64,000 nucleotides of DNA from Sabellastarte sp. h YS-2021. Its lineage: Eukaryota > Annelida > Polychaeta > Sabellida > Sabellidae. Made by a program: the position numbers and the translations under genes. The notes beneath the pieces were generated by a model, which saw nothing but the letters and a program-made list of their open reading frames with translations, had not been told where the DNA came from and made no database searches. Below are positions 12,581-24,780 of the stretch, piece by piece (positions within the stretch are counted from its first letter, which is position 1; each line of letters begins with the position of its first letter). Where the stretch lies: NCBI GenBank assembly GCA_964017235.1, contig OZ024930.1, forward strand, positions 151,714,221 through 151,778,220, in the 5' to 3' direction.

Positions 12581-14202
12581 TTAAAATAGTGCTGGGATCC
12601 TCTAGGGAAGCTTATACTGCTGTGTGTCCTCTGAGGCTACTGTATTATTTATATGGTTTGATTACCGTGTGGCTATTTTGTCCACAGTTTCATCCTGTTA
12701 CCACTGCTTTACGCAGATGGTTCTTTCAGGGTTAAGTGCCGTTACAATAAACTTAGCCTGACTGTTAATATCGCTCAGTTGGACAAAATTACTCCAAAAG
12801 TCATTTTATGTGTCACATTCAGCTGTGATATGGGCAGTTCTGAACATTAAGGTTTCTTTTCAATACTGCTTTATAAAATGAGAGTTAAAACTTAATTTTA
12901 AATTAAAGGAGGAATTCTATGTGTTAAAGGTGAGATCACATACTTTTTATGTTTAGGGTTGGTGAGAATGGCACTATCAGGTGACATTGGACACTTGGCA
13001 CTGCATATGTGGGGAAATGACTTTTCTGATTAAGTTTCTCACAGTGATACAACTGCTCCCTGTAAAGTGGCCCAGATTTAAATCTCCCAAGACTGTGTTT
13101 GCCTACATTTGGAGTAAATTAGATTTACACCTTGTTTCACTTGTACTTTCTGTTATTGATTTGACATTGAAATGGTAGGAAAGAGATAAATATTATATGA
13201 ATGGGAAATTTCCAAAAATGGGTAATTTTCCAAAATGATATTAAACCAGGGCAGGAGAAATGTATCATCATATCCATATGTGTAAGCTCCCAGTGCTCTT
13301 ATCAGTGTTGAAAAAAGGAACACAAAAGAATGATTGCAGAAACTTTCTCATTTAAAGTCTTTGGAGTATTTGGAATAAACTGACCAGTGCACATGCTAGT
13401 GTTGCTTCCAAATAACAAAACATACAGACTTTAAATGCTCTGAAAACCTTAAACGCTATCCTCAGTTATTAACCTCTGTCTTTCTTTATTTTTGACAAAA
13501 GTAATTTTCTTTTGTTGATTTTATGAAAGCTCTTTTTTGCATGTCATAAGAGTGAAGAGAGAGCGGTTTTTAATGGGGATAAAACTGGGATTTCAGCTCT
13601 CCTTACTATTATCAGTCTGTTTAAGATGTGGGTGGTTAATTATGGACAAGCCAAGCCCATCTGGAGGCTCATCTGGCAAGCCGTTTGTTTCAGCTCGTTA
13701 TCCGGGGAAGTGGCTTGTCACTAGAAATCCTCCCTCTCCATCTCTAATCCATCCCTGACTACACGAAAACAAGGAAGGCATAGCAGTCGTTGCCTCTCCA
13801 TTTATTGCAGCAGGTGATTTCCTGAGACATCGCTTCAATTTGACTCAGTATGGCTTCCCATGTCCTGCATTGATTTGTGTATTTATGGGCCTTTGATTAA
13901 GACAGGAAGCTGGTACATCATAATGGTTTTAAGGGAATTCCTTCTTTTCTTCACTCTTAGACCTGGCAAATTTGACAGCTTGGAGGTACAGAAAAACAAT
14001 GTTGTAGAGGAGGACTTTATTTCTTTGACAAAAATAAAACCGACACAATTTTGATATCTGTGATTTGTATTCTTTGCATAGCACAAGTCACAATGAAACT
14101 CATTGATTAGAGATATCACTAAATATAGTAACTCTTTTAATTAGTAATAAAATGATGATGAGGGGATCTGTCTCTACGTCTTTGATCTGAATATTTAAAT
14201 TT
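12581..14202. other. Intron, mostly unique; one GC-richer block
   Basis: No repeat or exon is recognised. A block at about 13530-13760 is less AT-rich and contains a 73-codon open frame without known motif or splice sites; it could be a conserved non-coding element. Confidence 0.4.
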
Positions 14203-14575
14203 TTATCCCACAGCCCTTAAGGGTTGTTTTCACCCATGGTGTCCAGATGGGCGGGCGGGCAGCGGGAAGAAGTTTGTCCGACCTGTATCTTGGAAACCGT
14301 AAGGTGTAGGAAGTTGATACTTGGCAGGGACATTGGTTAGGGGGTGTAGGTGTGCAACGTCATGGTATGGCCTTAATTTGACCTTTGACCTTGCTATAGT
14401 GACCTTGAGTTTGAAATCTTGTCCGGGCTATATCTCGGAAACTGTAAGCTGTAGGAAGTTGATACTTGGTAGGCACATTGGTTAGGGGGTGTAGGTGTGC
14501 AACGTCATGGTATGGCCTTGATTTGACCTTTGACCTTGCCGTAGTGACCTTGACCTATAAAATCTTGACCTATGA
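14203..14575 (+). mobile_element. Element P-B: 3'-truncated copy of family P
   Basis: It starts like P-A (tatcccacagcccttaa), but the second arm of the 5' palindrome is deleted. Two to three 146-bp monomers follow. It stops inside a monomer at about 14575 and lacks the 3' inverted repeat and hairpin. Confidence 0.75.
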
Positions 14576-14910
14576 ATGCAATTTAAGTTGCATTCAACGG
14601 AAAGTACCAGTAAGGCAAACATGGTGGACTATACAAAGCAATTTATTGAAATAAAGTATCAAATAGATGAGAAAATATTGAAAACTACCTTACCCTTATG
14701 AAGTTGTTAGTGATATGATGAAACTTAACAGCGAGCACGTATGAGCCATAATTTGTTACGTAAAATAATCTGAGAGATATGTTAAAGTTAATAAATGTCA
14801 TTTTTACATCAAGTAAAATAAAAGAGGGTGTTATTTATTATTTGCAGGTTTGGAAGAAATATTGGCCATTATGAAGCCTAAAACACTTGACATTTTTGGT
14901 AACTGTTTTT
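14576..14910. other. Intron between P-B and P-C, nothing recognised
   Basis: AT-rich unique sequence without open frame, repeat or motif. Confidence 0.4.
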
Positions 14911-15985
14911 TACCTCACAGTCTTTAAGGGCTGTGGGGGTATTGTTTTCACCCATGGCATCCGGATGGCCGGTCAGTCGGCCAGGCTGTATCTCAGAAAC
15001 CATAAGGTGTAGAACCTTGAAACTTGATATGGACATTGGATGGGGTGTAGGTATGCAATGTCATGGTATGACCTTGATTTAATCTTTGACCTTGCAATAT
15101 TGACCTTAAGTTTGAAAATCTTGTCTGGCCTATATCTCAGAAACCATAAGGTATAGGAAGTTCAAGTAGAGACATTGGTTTGGGGGTGTAGGTGTGCAAT
15201 GTCATGGTGTAACCTTGATTTGATCTTTGATCATGCTGTGGTGACCTTTACCTTTAAAATCTTGTCTGGGCTCTATCTCAGAAACATAAGGTGTAGAAAG
15301 TTAATACTTGGTAGGGACATTACTAAGGGGGTGTAGGTATGCAACATCATGGTGTGACCTTGATTTGACCTTTGACCTTCAAAAAAAATCTTGTACGGAC
15401 TATGTCTCAGAAAGTGTAAGGTAAAGGAAGTGATACTTGGTAGGGACATTGGTTATGGGCTGTAAGTGTGCATTGTCATGGTTTAATCTTGATTTGACTT
15501 TTGACCTTGCTGTAGTGCCCTGACCTTTAGAATCTTGTCTGGGCTATATGTTGTAAACTGTAAGGTATAGAAAGTTGATTCTTGGATGTGTCATTTGCTG
15601 GGGAGTGCAGGTATGCTAAGTCATGGTTTGATCTTTAATCCTGGGTCTGCCAAAGTGTGTTCACCTGCCATGATCTAGAAATATTTCTCTTGTGACAAAG
15701 ATATATGGATTGCTGTAACTGATTATTATATGTACTTTTACTAAATTGGGCTGTTTTTATTGGTAACTATACTTCAATTAATAAATTTTACAGCTTCATA
15801 ATTTACAGACATTTTCTCTCTCTTAAACGTCATTTTCTCTACTAACATTATTTGGACCTTTACATAAGTGATGTTGTTTGCTATGAAAGTTTCCTGATCT
15901 TTGTATTGTTTCACTTCTTCTATATCTAGTGGTGTCGAATACTGTTTCCCCAGGCTGTGGGGTATGGGCATGTCTGAAGCTATTT
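14911..15985 (+). mobile_element. Element P-C: full but diverged copy of family P
   Basis: 5' palindrome at 14912-14940 (acctcacag / gctgtgggggt), then about five diverged 146-bp monomers, then the 3' block with ggctgtggggta at 15953-15964 and a degenerate hairpin gcatgtctgaagc. Higher divergence than P-A suggests an older insertion. It ends 170 bases before exon 2. Confidence 0.8.
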
Positions 15986-16155
15986 TTAAATATTTGCTTT
16001 ATCTAGCACAACCAAAGGAACAGTAGAATACTGGTCATTGTTTATATCAGTACTTATTCCCAGAGACAATACAAGCTGAATTGGTTAATAGTGTAATTAT
16101 ATAAGTGTCATTCCTATTCTGGCTTGAAATGATGATATCTTTTCTACCTTTTCAG

Positions 16156-16403
16156 GAGGTTGGACTACGACTCAATTCCTGACCACACGTATAACTTCAC
16201 CGTTACAGCGACTGACAATGGGACACCAGCGCGTAACGGCATGGCGACGGTGCGAGTGAGTGTGACAAACATAAATGATGAGAGTCCTGTATTTCCGCAG
16301 TCCATAGAACATGTCCAAGTGAGCGAGGATGCACATGATACAGTTGTACATGTGGTGCAGGCTTACGACCCAGACGGAGATGATGTCACCTACAGTTTTA
16401 CAG
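16156..16403 (+). CDS. Cadherin exon 2 of window: second half of one EC repeat plus start of the next
   Basis: Acceptor ccttttcag ends at 16155 and donor gtaaag begins at 16404. The first base completes the split Arg codon. The exon then reads RLDYDSIPDHTYNFTV, TATDNGTPA and VSVTNINDESPVF, the standard order of the last three calcium-motif blocks of an EC repeat. LDYD stands where LDRE or LDYE is usual, and the linker is NINDESP rather than DxNDNxP. The next repeat begins PQSIEHVQVSEDAHD and includes QAYDPDGDDVTYSF, with a DxDGD calcium loop. The exon ends in phase 1 (codon G/GG) and joins exon 3 to give YSFTGDSYNSGPFHID. An N-glycosylation sequon (NFT) is present. Confidence 0.9.
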
Positions 16404-18825
16404 GTAAAGTCACTACAGACTAGAAAATGTGAGAATTGCCACATGGAATCCACCCTACTTGTGTCTTGGAATTATTGTACTGTTAAATTTTACTTTTTGC
16501 ATCTTGACATTATCTTTAAGAATAAACCGATTGAAAAATGCAGTCATTTGACTTCCACCCATGTATGTGATATGTCAAAGCAAAAATTTTATTATATTTT
16601 TTATCTTGAGGTGGCGCATGCACCAACCCAATATAATAGTGTACTGTCTGAAGGACAGTATCTCTAGATCTACTCACTGGAATTTCTTCAAATAAAAAGC
16701 AACTAAAAGAGTAATAAATTACCTGTAAAATAGTACTAGTATTATATTTGTCAGCAAAATTTGAAAAAAAACCATGTGAATCGATTTTCAACCAAATTCC
16801 AGTAACATAGGTGTCACTAGGTGTTCATATTTTTACCTATAGTGATAATCAATACAAAGGTATTTAAACAACGGTTGTGGTAATTTTCATTGCATTAATT
16901 TTGATCCACATTTCACAGCACAAAAAAGTAAAATGCAAAATACAGAGTGGAACTTCCTCAAATATTTGAAATATTTAAAAAAAATTACCAAGACATATTG
17001 TATATCATTGGAAAAACAGGAAACAGTGTTTCTACTTATTTTATTACATTAAAGGCCAGTAACCAACCAGGGAGAAAATTATTTCAAAACTTATAGTGTA
17101 CAACTGTGTCATTGTCCCTTTACACAAATCTGTTATAAAAAATAAGGTGATAAAAAAATAAGGTGATTATAAGCAGCGGAGTTTGTTTTGTTGTCCTTTT
17201 ATGTTAGGTTTTAATAAGCTTTATTTAAAATATTGACCGATTTAACATCAGCCACATTGATCGCTTGTTATATTGCAATAAAATGAATGATGCTCTCAGA
17301 AAAAAAGCGATATGGTGGGGTTTTAAATAAGTTGTAATACAATGATGTTGGAGAAATGAATAATGCTTTGAGAAAAAAGCTTTGAGAAAAAGGTATTATG
17401 ATCAGGTTTTAAATAAATTGCAATACAATAAAGTTGGAGACAGTTAGCCTGACATAAAACAGACAAATATATTGTTACTGACCAATAATTCAATCAAGTG
17501 AAGATTAACACTGGATACCCTCTCTGGTGTACTTTGGTTATTCATGGCATGTAAAAAACCTGGCACTTGCAAATGTATGAGTTCAGACTAAAACCTAGCC
17601 TTTCTCAAATGGCCCTATCAACAAATTACCAAAAGAGTTATGTTAGTTTGGTTAATCAATAGAAGATCACAGAATGGGAAACTAGTGTTATATGAGAATT
17701 TTTTTTCAAAAAATCCAATGAATATATAATAGAGAGTCAGATAATAATATTTCTATCATATTTATTAAAGTTTTTTTGTAAGGCTAAGAGACCTATTTCA
17801 CCAGTGATAAGTTTTCATTTGCTCAGAGTGTAACAGTACAGCTCTTTCCTAATGAATAGCCTTCCAGGAAATACAATTTCTGCTGCAGTGTAAATTACTT
17901 CAAAATTCATGTTAAGCTTCTCACTTCTGCCATGGCTTTGTAATAATGCGGAAATCAAATAGACCAAATTGATAAAAAATAAATGATAAATATCCCAACA
18001 TTGATGTATGTGGTGAATGTGATATATTCAGTTTACACATAAAAACAAAAATACTCAAGGTAACAGATGAATTCACTAAAGGTGAAATTTCATATAATCT
18101 CTCTTCTAAGAATGAACACTTTGGATTTTTAACATTTCTCTTAGTGATGAGAAAAAGCTTTCAACCAGAAACTGTAAATGCTTGAGAATGAGTCTGTGGT
18201 CCAATTTTATTGTGCCAGCTATAAAAACCTCAAAGAGCTTAAACTTATATCCAAAAGTCAGGAATATTAAATTTTATCATGAGGCTCAGAGTTTCTATAT
18301 TTAAAAAGTTCTTTAATGAGTTTATATGTGTAAGTCCTATAAGTTATTTTTATTCTGAAATATTTGAGAAAACCTGTTTTGAGATTTTTGAATCACCATT
18401 CTTTTCAGGTGATTACAAACATGCCAATTATTAATACAGGAAAACAAATTTTGTTCTGATTCATACTATTAAACTTAATCTCAGGGCAAATTGAAGTTGA
18501 AAAGGCCTTCTAAAAGGCACACCACTTTTAGCTAAAATTTAGTTTTAATTAATAGAATTCTACTTTGGGGTTAACTGAACTGTAAATGAAGCAGCAAAAT
18601 TATTATTTTGTTTCTGATCGGAGTCTGAGAAGCCTCAGTGGTAGACTTTCCTTAAGTCCTTTTGTCTTAGGTATTGTATGAGGGCTGAATGGCTTTTCTT
18701 TAAAAATTTGATGCTGGCAAAATTTCAGACAAGTCTTTGTATTTTGTACCCATCAGATGGATTCATAATGATTCCATGTATGTCAGATTTGGTTGAATAA
18801 GAAATACAGAGACTTGGAGCAAGTG
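16404..18825. other. Intron after exon 2; one local duplication
   Basis: AT-rich. About 17275-17354 and 17355-17441 are diverged direct copies ('atgaat-atgct-t-agaaaaa', 'ggttttaaataa-ttg-aatacaat'). Nothing else recognised. Confidence 0.45.
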
Positions 18826-18975
18826 TACCTCAGTGGCTGACTAATAAACAAAGTTGGTCTTTTCACACTTGACTCTCACTTCTGTAGTTGTGGGTTTAAG
18901 CTGCTCCCATTGTAACATACAAGATGATGCACTGGTGTATAGTCTTTGCTGTTGAATGGGACGTAAAACCCATAT
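18826..18975 (+). mobile_element. Diverged tRNA-derived SINE
   Basis: Box A-like cctcagtggctgact, box B-like gtgggtttaagctgctccc and tail gctgttgaatgggacgtaaa. It shares its tail with the 8.8-kb and 48-kb copies. Confidence 0.6.
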
Positions 18976-19946
18976 GATTATGAGATGATGATATGATTTT
19001 GAGCCTGAGGACAGACTGCTAACTCAAAGATTAGTAGGCAGAGTTTTTGTCTGGCTTTTATCATAGGAAGATGAGGCAGGTTGTGTATTTATTGAAGGAT
19101 CCAGAGTTCAGTACTTGGACAGGGTTTAACCATGAGATGTCAATCTCATCCTCTACTCTTTTGTCTATTACCCTGTTCACACATACACAGAATGATATTG
19201 GTTGAGGATTGAAGCATTCATCTCAATCTTGCTTCAGTGTCCACACTATAGAGTTTAATCAGGGTTAAAGTGTCACAAAATCTGAGAATAGTAAAGCCTC
19301 TGAAATTAACTTAACATAATGCATATAAAGCATTGTTTATTTTTCCATTGTTGTCACCTGTTATGACAGTAGTTCAGTTAGATCTTCCTGCTAACAGATG
19401 ATTAAGGTAGTTATACAGATGACTCAATAGTATTAACTTAAGTAATTGCTTCAAGGCAGTAAGTCCATTAATTACAGTACTAATACACTCAACCCAGGTC
19501 AACCTGGATTCAGAAGGTTCCCACAACACAGGGGTTGAATCAATCTACTTCAATGCACCTCTTGAGTAGTGTTGAGATTTACCCAGATAAACTATGACTG
19601 TGAGGGTCACACCAGTTGCCTATCAATTTCAATCTGAATCAACCTATGCTAGTCTGAATGCCAGGTAAAATGACCAGCAAAATTCTAGTAGTGAAATAAG
19701 AAAACTCCCTTTTCACCCTCGTTTTGGTTTTTTGACACCATTCTGCAGGGTGACCAGTTTCTGTAATTATGCACCTTTTGTTTCCAAATAACCACTTTGT
19801 CAAGTTATGTCAGAAAAAAAACCTTTTGATTTTTTGCCATTTTCGTCCTTTGATAAGTGAATCTAGTGGAACTAAAATCCTCAAATCAGTAGTTTATGAT
19901 TTGCTTGCATTATGATTAATTAGTATCAGTGTAGCTGTCAGCAATC
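18976..19946. other. Intron, nothing recognised
   Basis: Unique-looking sequence with no motif, open frame or repeat that I can support. Confidence 0.4.
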
Positions 19947-21114
19947 ATTGTATCCACCAGAGGCATCCGGTGGATACTTTGGTTTAGCATTCACTATGCC
20001 GCTGCCGCCACGTATAGAGAGATTTTCCGCGTTAACGCTCTAAGAGGAAAACTACACCACCTAGGTTCACCAAATTTGCAGGATATTTTCATTGGGAGGT
20101 AAGCTTCTCTGGGACTGAAAATAGCCTCATTCTGAAAAACAAGATGGCTGCCATGGGTATTTCTTTAAAAATTATCTACCTTTTTCTACTGGGTGGTTCT
20201 CATAGGTACAAGGTTGAATCTCTTCATAGGTGATATGTATAACAGATATACATGTCTTCTACAACCTTGCACACATTTGACCTTGAAGCTCTTAATTCAA
20301 GGTCATCCACGGAGTGCCAAAGTACACCACATAGCAGACTTTAAAAGTGCCTATATCTCCCTTATTATCGGTCCTAGAGGTTTGCAATGTGAAACCAACC
20401 TATAGGAAATCATGGGCTGGGAATCCTCTGATGCAGTCAGATTTGACCTTGGACCCCTCCTTCAAGGTCAAACGAGGATACCCAAACTTAAAAGTGCTCA
20501 TAACTCACTTTTATTGGTCCTAGAGGTTTGCAATGTGAAACCAACTTATAGGAAATCATGGGCTGGGAATCTTTTGATATGGTCAGATTTGACCTTTGGC
20601 CCCTCCTTCAAGGTCAAACGAGGATACCCAAACTTAAAAGTGCTTAACTTGCTTATTATTGGTCCTAGAGGTTTGCAATGTGAAACCAACTTATAGGAAA
20701 TCATGGGCTGGGAATCTTTTGATATGGTCAGATTTGACCTTGGGCCCCTCCTTCAAGGTCAAACGAGGATACCCAAACTTAAAAGTGCATATAACTCGCT
20801 TATTATTGGTCCTAGAGGTTTGTAATATGAAATCAACTTATAGGAAATCATGGGCTGGGAATCTTCTGATGTGGTCTGATTTGACCTTGGACCCCTCCTT
20901 CAAGGTCAAACGAGGACAGCCAACTTAAAAGTGCTAAAAACTCGTTTATTATTGATCCTAGAGGTTTGCAATGTGAAACCTACTTGTAGGATATCATGGG
21001 CTGGGAATCTTCTGATGTCAGATTTGACCTTTGGCCCCTCCTTCAAGGTCAAACAATGGATCACTGTCTTTGGTGAGTTGTCTTTTCGGTGGATACAAAT
21101 TTGCATCGGTTCTC
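19947..21114 (+). mobile_element. Element E1: complete copy with about six 147-bp monomers
   Basis: The 5' palindrome has tgtatccaccaga with catccggtggata, then a CpG-rich 5' block with gccgctgccgcc and caagatggctgcc. A linker follows (ggttgaatctcttcatagg), then monomers from about 20350 to 21050 containing gacttgacc-type and ccttcaaggtcaaac boxes. The 3' end has cggtggataca (21087-21097) and ends at gcatcggttctc. E2 shares both ends, which fixes the borders. No protein is encoded. Confidence 0.82.
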
Positions 21115-21835
21115 TGGTGCGTGGGTCTAGTTATGTATACTTTTTAGTCCAAAATATCAACTCTGTAAGCCAGTTGCAGTGAAAATTAGAAAATTTTTTT
21201 ATTGTTTATTATCTCTGGTAAAATGATCTCCCCATTGTCAAGATTCCTTAAACCAATTCCAAATATAATATGAAAACAGTTTCCAAAAGGTTCCTGTTAG
21301 AGGAGTAATTACATGGTCTGCAAGATTGCTGTAAAAAATGGTGAAATCCTCTCTTAAAGCCCAAAGTTGAGGGGTGAAAAAGCATTTAAGAACCTTCATT
21401 CCTCTCTGAACCTCTATATTCACAGCAGTGTTACAGCTTTGATATGTACATTAATTACTGGCACTTGCCATGTTTATGGTAAGGTGTTTACTTTAGCATC
21501 CCATTTGACTGAGGAATAAATGATTTAAAAGTTTAAAATGATTTAAACCTATCTTGAACCACACCCCTGGATCGTGAATGTTTTCATTATTTCCAATTGA
21601 GAACTAGGTTTGCAATCAGCTTGCAAACACAAAAGTGCAAAGGTGGAACATCCCCAATACAGATGAATAGCTGTTGACATTGTGAGGGGGAGGATGTTAA
21701 CAGGTGGCCATGGATCCTCTACTTACACACAGTTATCCCACCACAGCCAGCACTAGTAAACAAATATGCTGCAAGGTTACATCCAGCCCATCCTTCATTC
21801 TTGACCCATCTTTCGTTACCAACTAATTACATGTA
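21115..21835. other. Intron, nothing recognised
   Basis: Unique sequence between E1 and the MITE. No open frame, motif or repeat. Confidence 0.4.
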
Positions 21836-22179
21836 CCGTAAATGACCTATTTAGCGCATCCGCCCTATTACCGCACCCTACCTCTTTTTCCCGATGACAG
21901 TCCACAATATCCACATATTTTTTTGTATATTGTACGTATTTTTACTTAATAAATTAACATTTTTATCACGACTTTCGAGTTTGTTTTCATCTACCGCCAT
22001 ATTTACAGGAAGTGGGTATTTCTAAATGTCGAAACACCGTTTTTCTACCGGATTGACCGAAACTTCATCCCGGAAAGTGTTTCATGATGGGTGCGCTAAA
22101 AGGGACATTTTTTCCCAACAAATATTGAATAAAAATAGACTTTGCTTAGCGCACTGTGCGCTAAATAGGTCATTTACGG
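21836..22179. mobile_element. MITE, 344 bp, perfect 23-bp terminal inverted repeats, TA target
   Basis: Inverted repeats at 21836-21858 (starting ccgtaaatgacctattt) and 22157-22179 are perfect complements and are flanked by TA at 21834-21835 and 22180-22181. TA duplication is typical of Tc1/mariner-type MITEs. It is non-coding with relatively many CpGs and lies 190 bases before the exon 3 relic. Confidence 0.9.
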
Positions 22180-22371
22180 TATGTTTTACTTGAAAAACTG
22201 CCAAGAAAAATACTGTCTCTGAGTGAGGTATTTAGGTTCTACCAACATCTTTTCTGGACAGTGTCTTGTGTGTTTTAAAAGGTAGTAGCTATCACTTTCC
22301 CTCCTAAATACTGTAACTTTTAACTGCATGCTGTTCTGCAGAGTATATCTTTTGTTTATGTTTGAGTAAGT

Positions 22372-22428
22372 GACAGTCACAACAAAGACCCATTCCTCTT
22401 CCTCCTACATATTCTGGTATTATCACTC
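22372..22428 (+). pseudogene. Decayed copy of the 5' part of cadherin exon 3
   Basis: The stretch aligns with the first bases of exon 3 from GACAGT through TCTGGTATTATCACTC: gacagt-acaaca, then ccattcc, then a 16-base identical block. It is 57 bases against 55 in the exon, so the frame is shifted by two. No acceptor-like tract or donor flanks it. It reads as the remnant of a tandem exon duplication. Confidence 0.6.
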
Positions 22429-22699
22429 ACAAAGCATGCACACTATGTTATTTTATTTACCATTATGGATGGGAGGTCAGCATATTGTCCATATCAGTAT
22501 TCTGCCACTGTGTATCGCGTTTCTGGTTTCTAGATTCTTGTTAAAATATTTTGTTTCAGTTTTCAGCAAAATGGTGTCAGTATTATAGTACCTCAATAAC
22601 CATCTCTTCCCTGTTTACAATCAGTCAGGATTTTTGGTTTGTTCTTGATTGTCAAGCTTCGTTGTATTCTCACCCATGGTGTCATTTTTCTTTCATCAG

Positions 22700-22974
22700 G
22701 GGACAGTTACAACAGTGGTCCATTCCACATTGATGAACACTCTGGTATTATCACTCTCCATGGCTACATGAACCGCAACAAGGTTTCTTACAATCTGAAC
22801 ATCACAGCGCGCGACAATGGCAAGTGCTGTGGGGGGACACAACGGCGGGAGAGCCGGGGTCAGGTGGTGATTGAGGTCAAGGACATCAACAACAATGCAC
22901 CCGTGTTCCCACAGTGCTCCAACTACAGACCAGAAGTGGATGAAATGCAGAGGGTGGGGACGCCAGTTATCAGG
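22700..22974 (+). CDS. Cadherin exon 3 of window: EC repeat with Cys-Cys pair and degenerate calcium motifs
   Basis: Acceptor tttcatcag ends at 22699 and donor gtgagt begins at 22975. The exon encodes GDSYNSGPFHIDEHSGIITL, then the strand carrying LNITARDNGKCCGG, then VVIEVKDINNNAPVF as the linker, and ends in strand B of the following repeat (VGTPVIR). The CC pair and the Cys in FPQCSNYRPEVDE are the strongest pointers to the type III/neural-cadherin family. Two calcium-ligand motifs are weakened: the LDRE position reads MNRNK and the linker reads DINNNAP instead of DxNDNxP. The exon ends in phase 0. A decayed partial copy of its first 57 bases lies about 330 bases upstream at 22372-22428. 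Confidence 0.9.
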
Positions 22975-23309
22975 GTGAGTGGTCATGTGGTTACTACACT
23001 GCTTGTCTGTTTGTCAGGTGTTGTAGGAGATCCATAGTAAGTGGGTATTGTAATACTGTATTTGTACTAAGGTTTGGGAGATGTGATAAGCATAAGTAGA
23101 TTTTTGGCAGTATGTTGTTTATTTTTTTGTTTTTGTCTGTTTTGTAAAGTGGATTGGGAGGTGAGTGGTTACTTGCTTTGTCTCTATTTACAAGAAGGAT
23201 TGTTTCTATGAGATCCAGGTGAGTCAATGCAAATCATCATAACCTAAACAGCCTTTTTAGAGGTTTAAATACCATTCTAACAGGACACACTTGTGTTACT
23301 AATATCGTT

Positions 23310-24780
23310 ATTCGTTGTAAAACCCTGCATAACCCCACGCTAGTTGTGTGTTATTAGTCGAATCTTTGATTCGAGTTATGTACTGAGTCGCGGACACGAT
23401 TTTAAATTCACCGTTTAAGCCCTTAAATACCAAATTCTGCATAATATTTCTTCACATATCTGTACATTAAGGTGTATATTATACACTCTGCCATTTTGAA
23501 GATTTTTAATGCCTTTATTAAGTTATATTTTATGAAGTAAAAAGCATGTCTGGCGCTTCGTCTGGCTTTCCCCAAGGACCCGTATGTCCTAGAAACTATT
23601 GTGTTTGCCATTGTAATAGTCTACTCGAACGAGTCTTTTTTAACGGTTTCGTCTGCTGGTTTCTAGAGGCCAAACCCCAATTAATTTATTCGTCTGCAGG
23701 GTTTACCACGCAGTCACTGTTAATGTAAAATTGCTGTCTGCGCATCTACGTGTACTCAATTATTTGTCAAACAAATAAACCGCAAAGAAATTAATGAATG
23801 AAGTGACGTCACAGTAATACTATACATTTTTGTTTAGCCAATCAAAATCGAGGACACCTCTGGCAGAGACAATGAAAATATTCAAACTCCGTAGTTCTAC
23901 ATTCAACCACTCGAAGGCGCTTTTGCATGTCCTAGAAGTTAGCATGTGATTTCATTTTTCTGTCAATCCGTTTCTTATTTTGGAAGAAGTTGTCTTCCAA
24001 ATTGTTTTACAGTAATACTGTATATTTACAAAATAAACCAGTTCGCTAATCTTATTTCCTGACAATATTTTATAAAATGGACGTTTCGACAAAGATCAAA
24101 TACTGTGTCCTCGATTCTGATTCTGATTGGCTAAACGACGAAATACTTCATCGGTAAAATACAGCATAATCTATGGCTCCCTATTATCGCTCATTTTAGC
24201 TATCGTAATATTGTAGAAACAACACACGAATATTTGATTTAAATACTTACAATTTGCTTCTGTAAAATATCCATATACAGTACTATATATCCACGCTTCA
24301 AAATTGAAATATGTCTTCTCGTTTCAAAATCAAATTTCAAACTGCAAGTCCGTGAACAGGAAATATGCTGGTAGTTTTCATCTTAAACCAGCCTTGTAAA
24401 ATATATTGAGGAAACCCCCTCAAAGAACTGCCGTGTCTGCGCATGTTTGCTGATTAATATTAATGAGGCAAGTCCGTGAACAGGAAATATGCTGGTAGTT
24501 TTCATCTTAAACCAGCCTTGTAAAATATATTGTGAGGAAACCCCCCTCAAAGAACTGCCGTGTCTGCACATGTTTGCTGATTAATATTAATGAGGCAAGT
24601 CCGTGGACAGGAAATATGCTGGTGGTTTTCATCTTAAACCAGCCTTGTAAAACTGCGCATCTACAGACCGTTTATATTTGTAAACCTTTCACATCACGTC
24701 ACTACAAATATCCATCTCGCGACACAAATCTGAAAACTTCCGTGGAAGCGGTTTCCAAATGCGGGCGATAATACAGAGTT
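23310..24780. promoter_or_regulatory. CpG-retaining block with CRE and CCAAT motifs; possible regulatory island
   Basis: CpG dinucleotides are much denser here than in neighbouring intron. A TGACGTCA palindrome (CRE) lies at 23804-23811. An inverted pair carrying CCAAT/ATTGG boxes lies at 23833-23857 and 24105-24135 (tttagccaat...gaggacac and its complement with a 6-base insertion). A 60-codon frame from ATG 23546 has no recognised homology. It could be an intragenic promoter, an enhancer or a recent insertion. Confidence 0.35.
24345..24655. repeat. Tandem triplication, 124-127-bp unit
   Basis: Copies begin at 24345, 24469 and 24596 with caagtccgtg-acaggaaat. The third stops at about 24655 inside the unit. 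Copies are nearly identical, so the amplification is recent. Confidence 0.88.

Noticed and set aside
12385..12735. 116-codon open frame, nearly repeated at 62075
   Set aside because: Both lie in the 3' block of F elements; identity reflects recent transposition, and no protein family is recognisable.
13537..13758. 73-codon frame in a GC-richer block
   Set aside because: No known motif, no acceptor/donor in phase, no cadherin similarity. Kept only as a possible conserved non-coding block.
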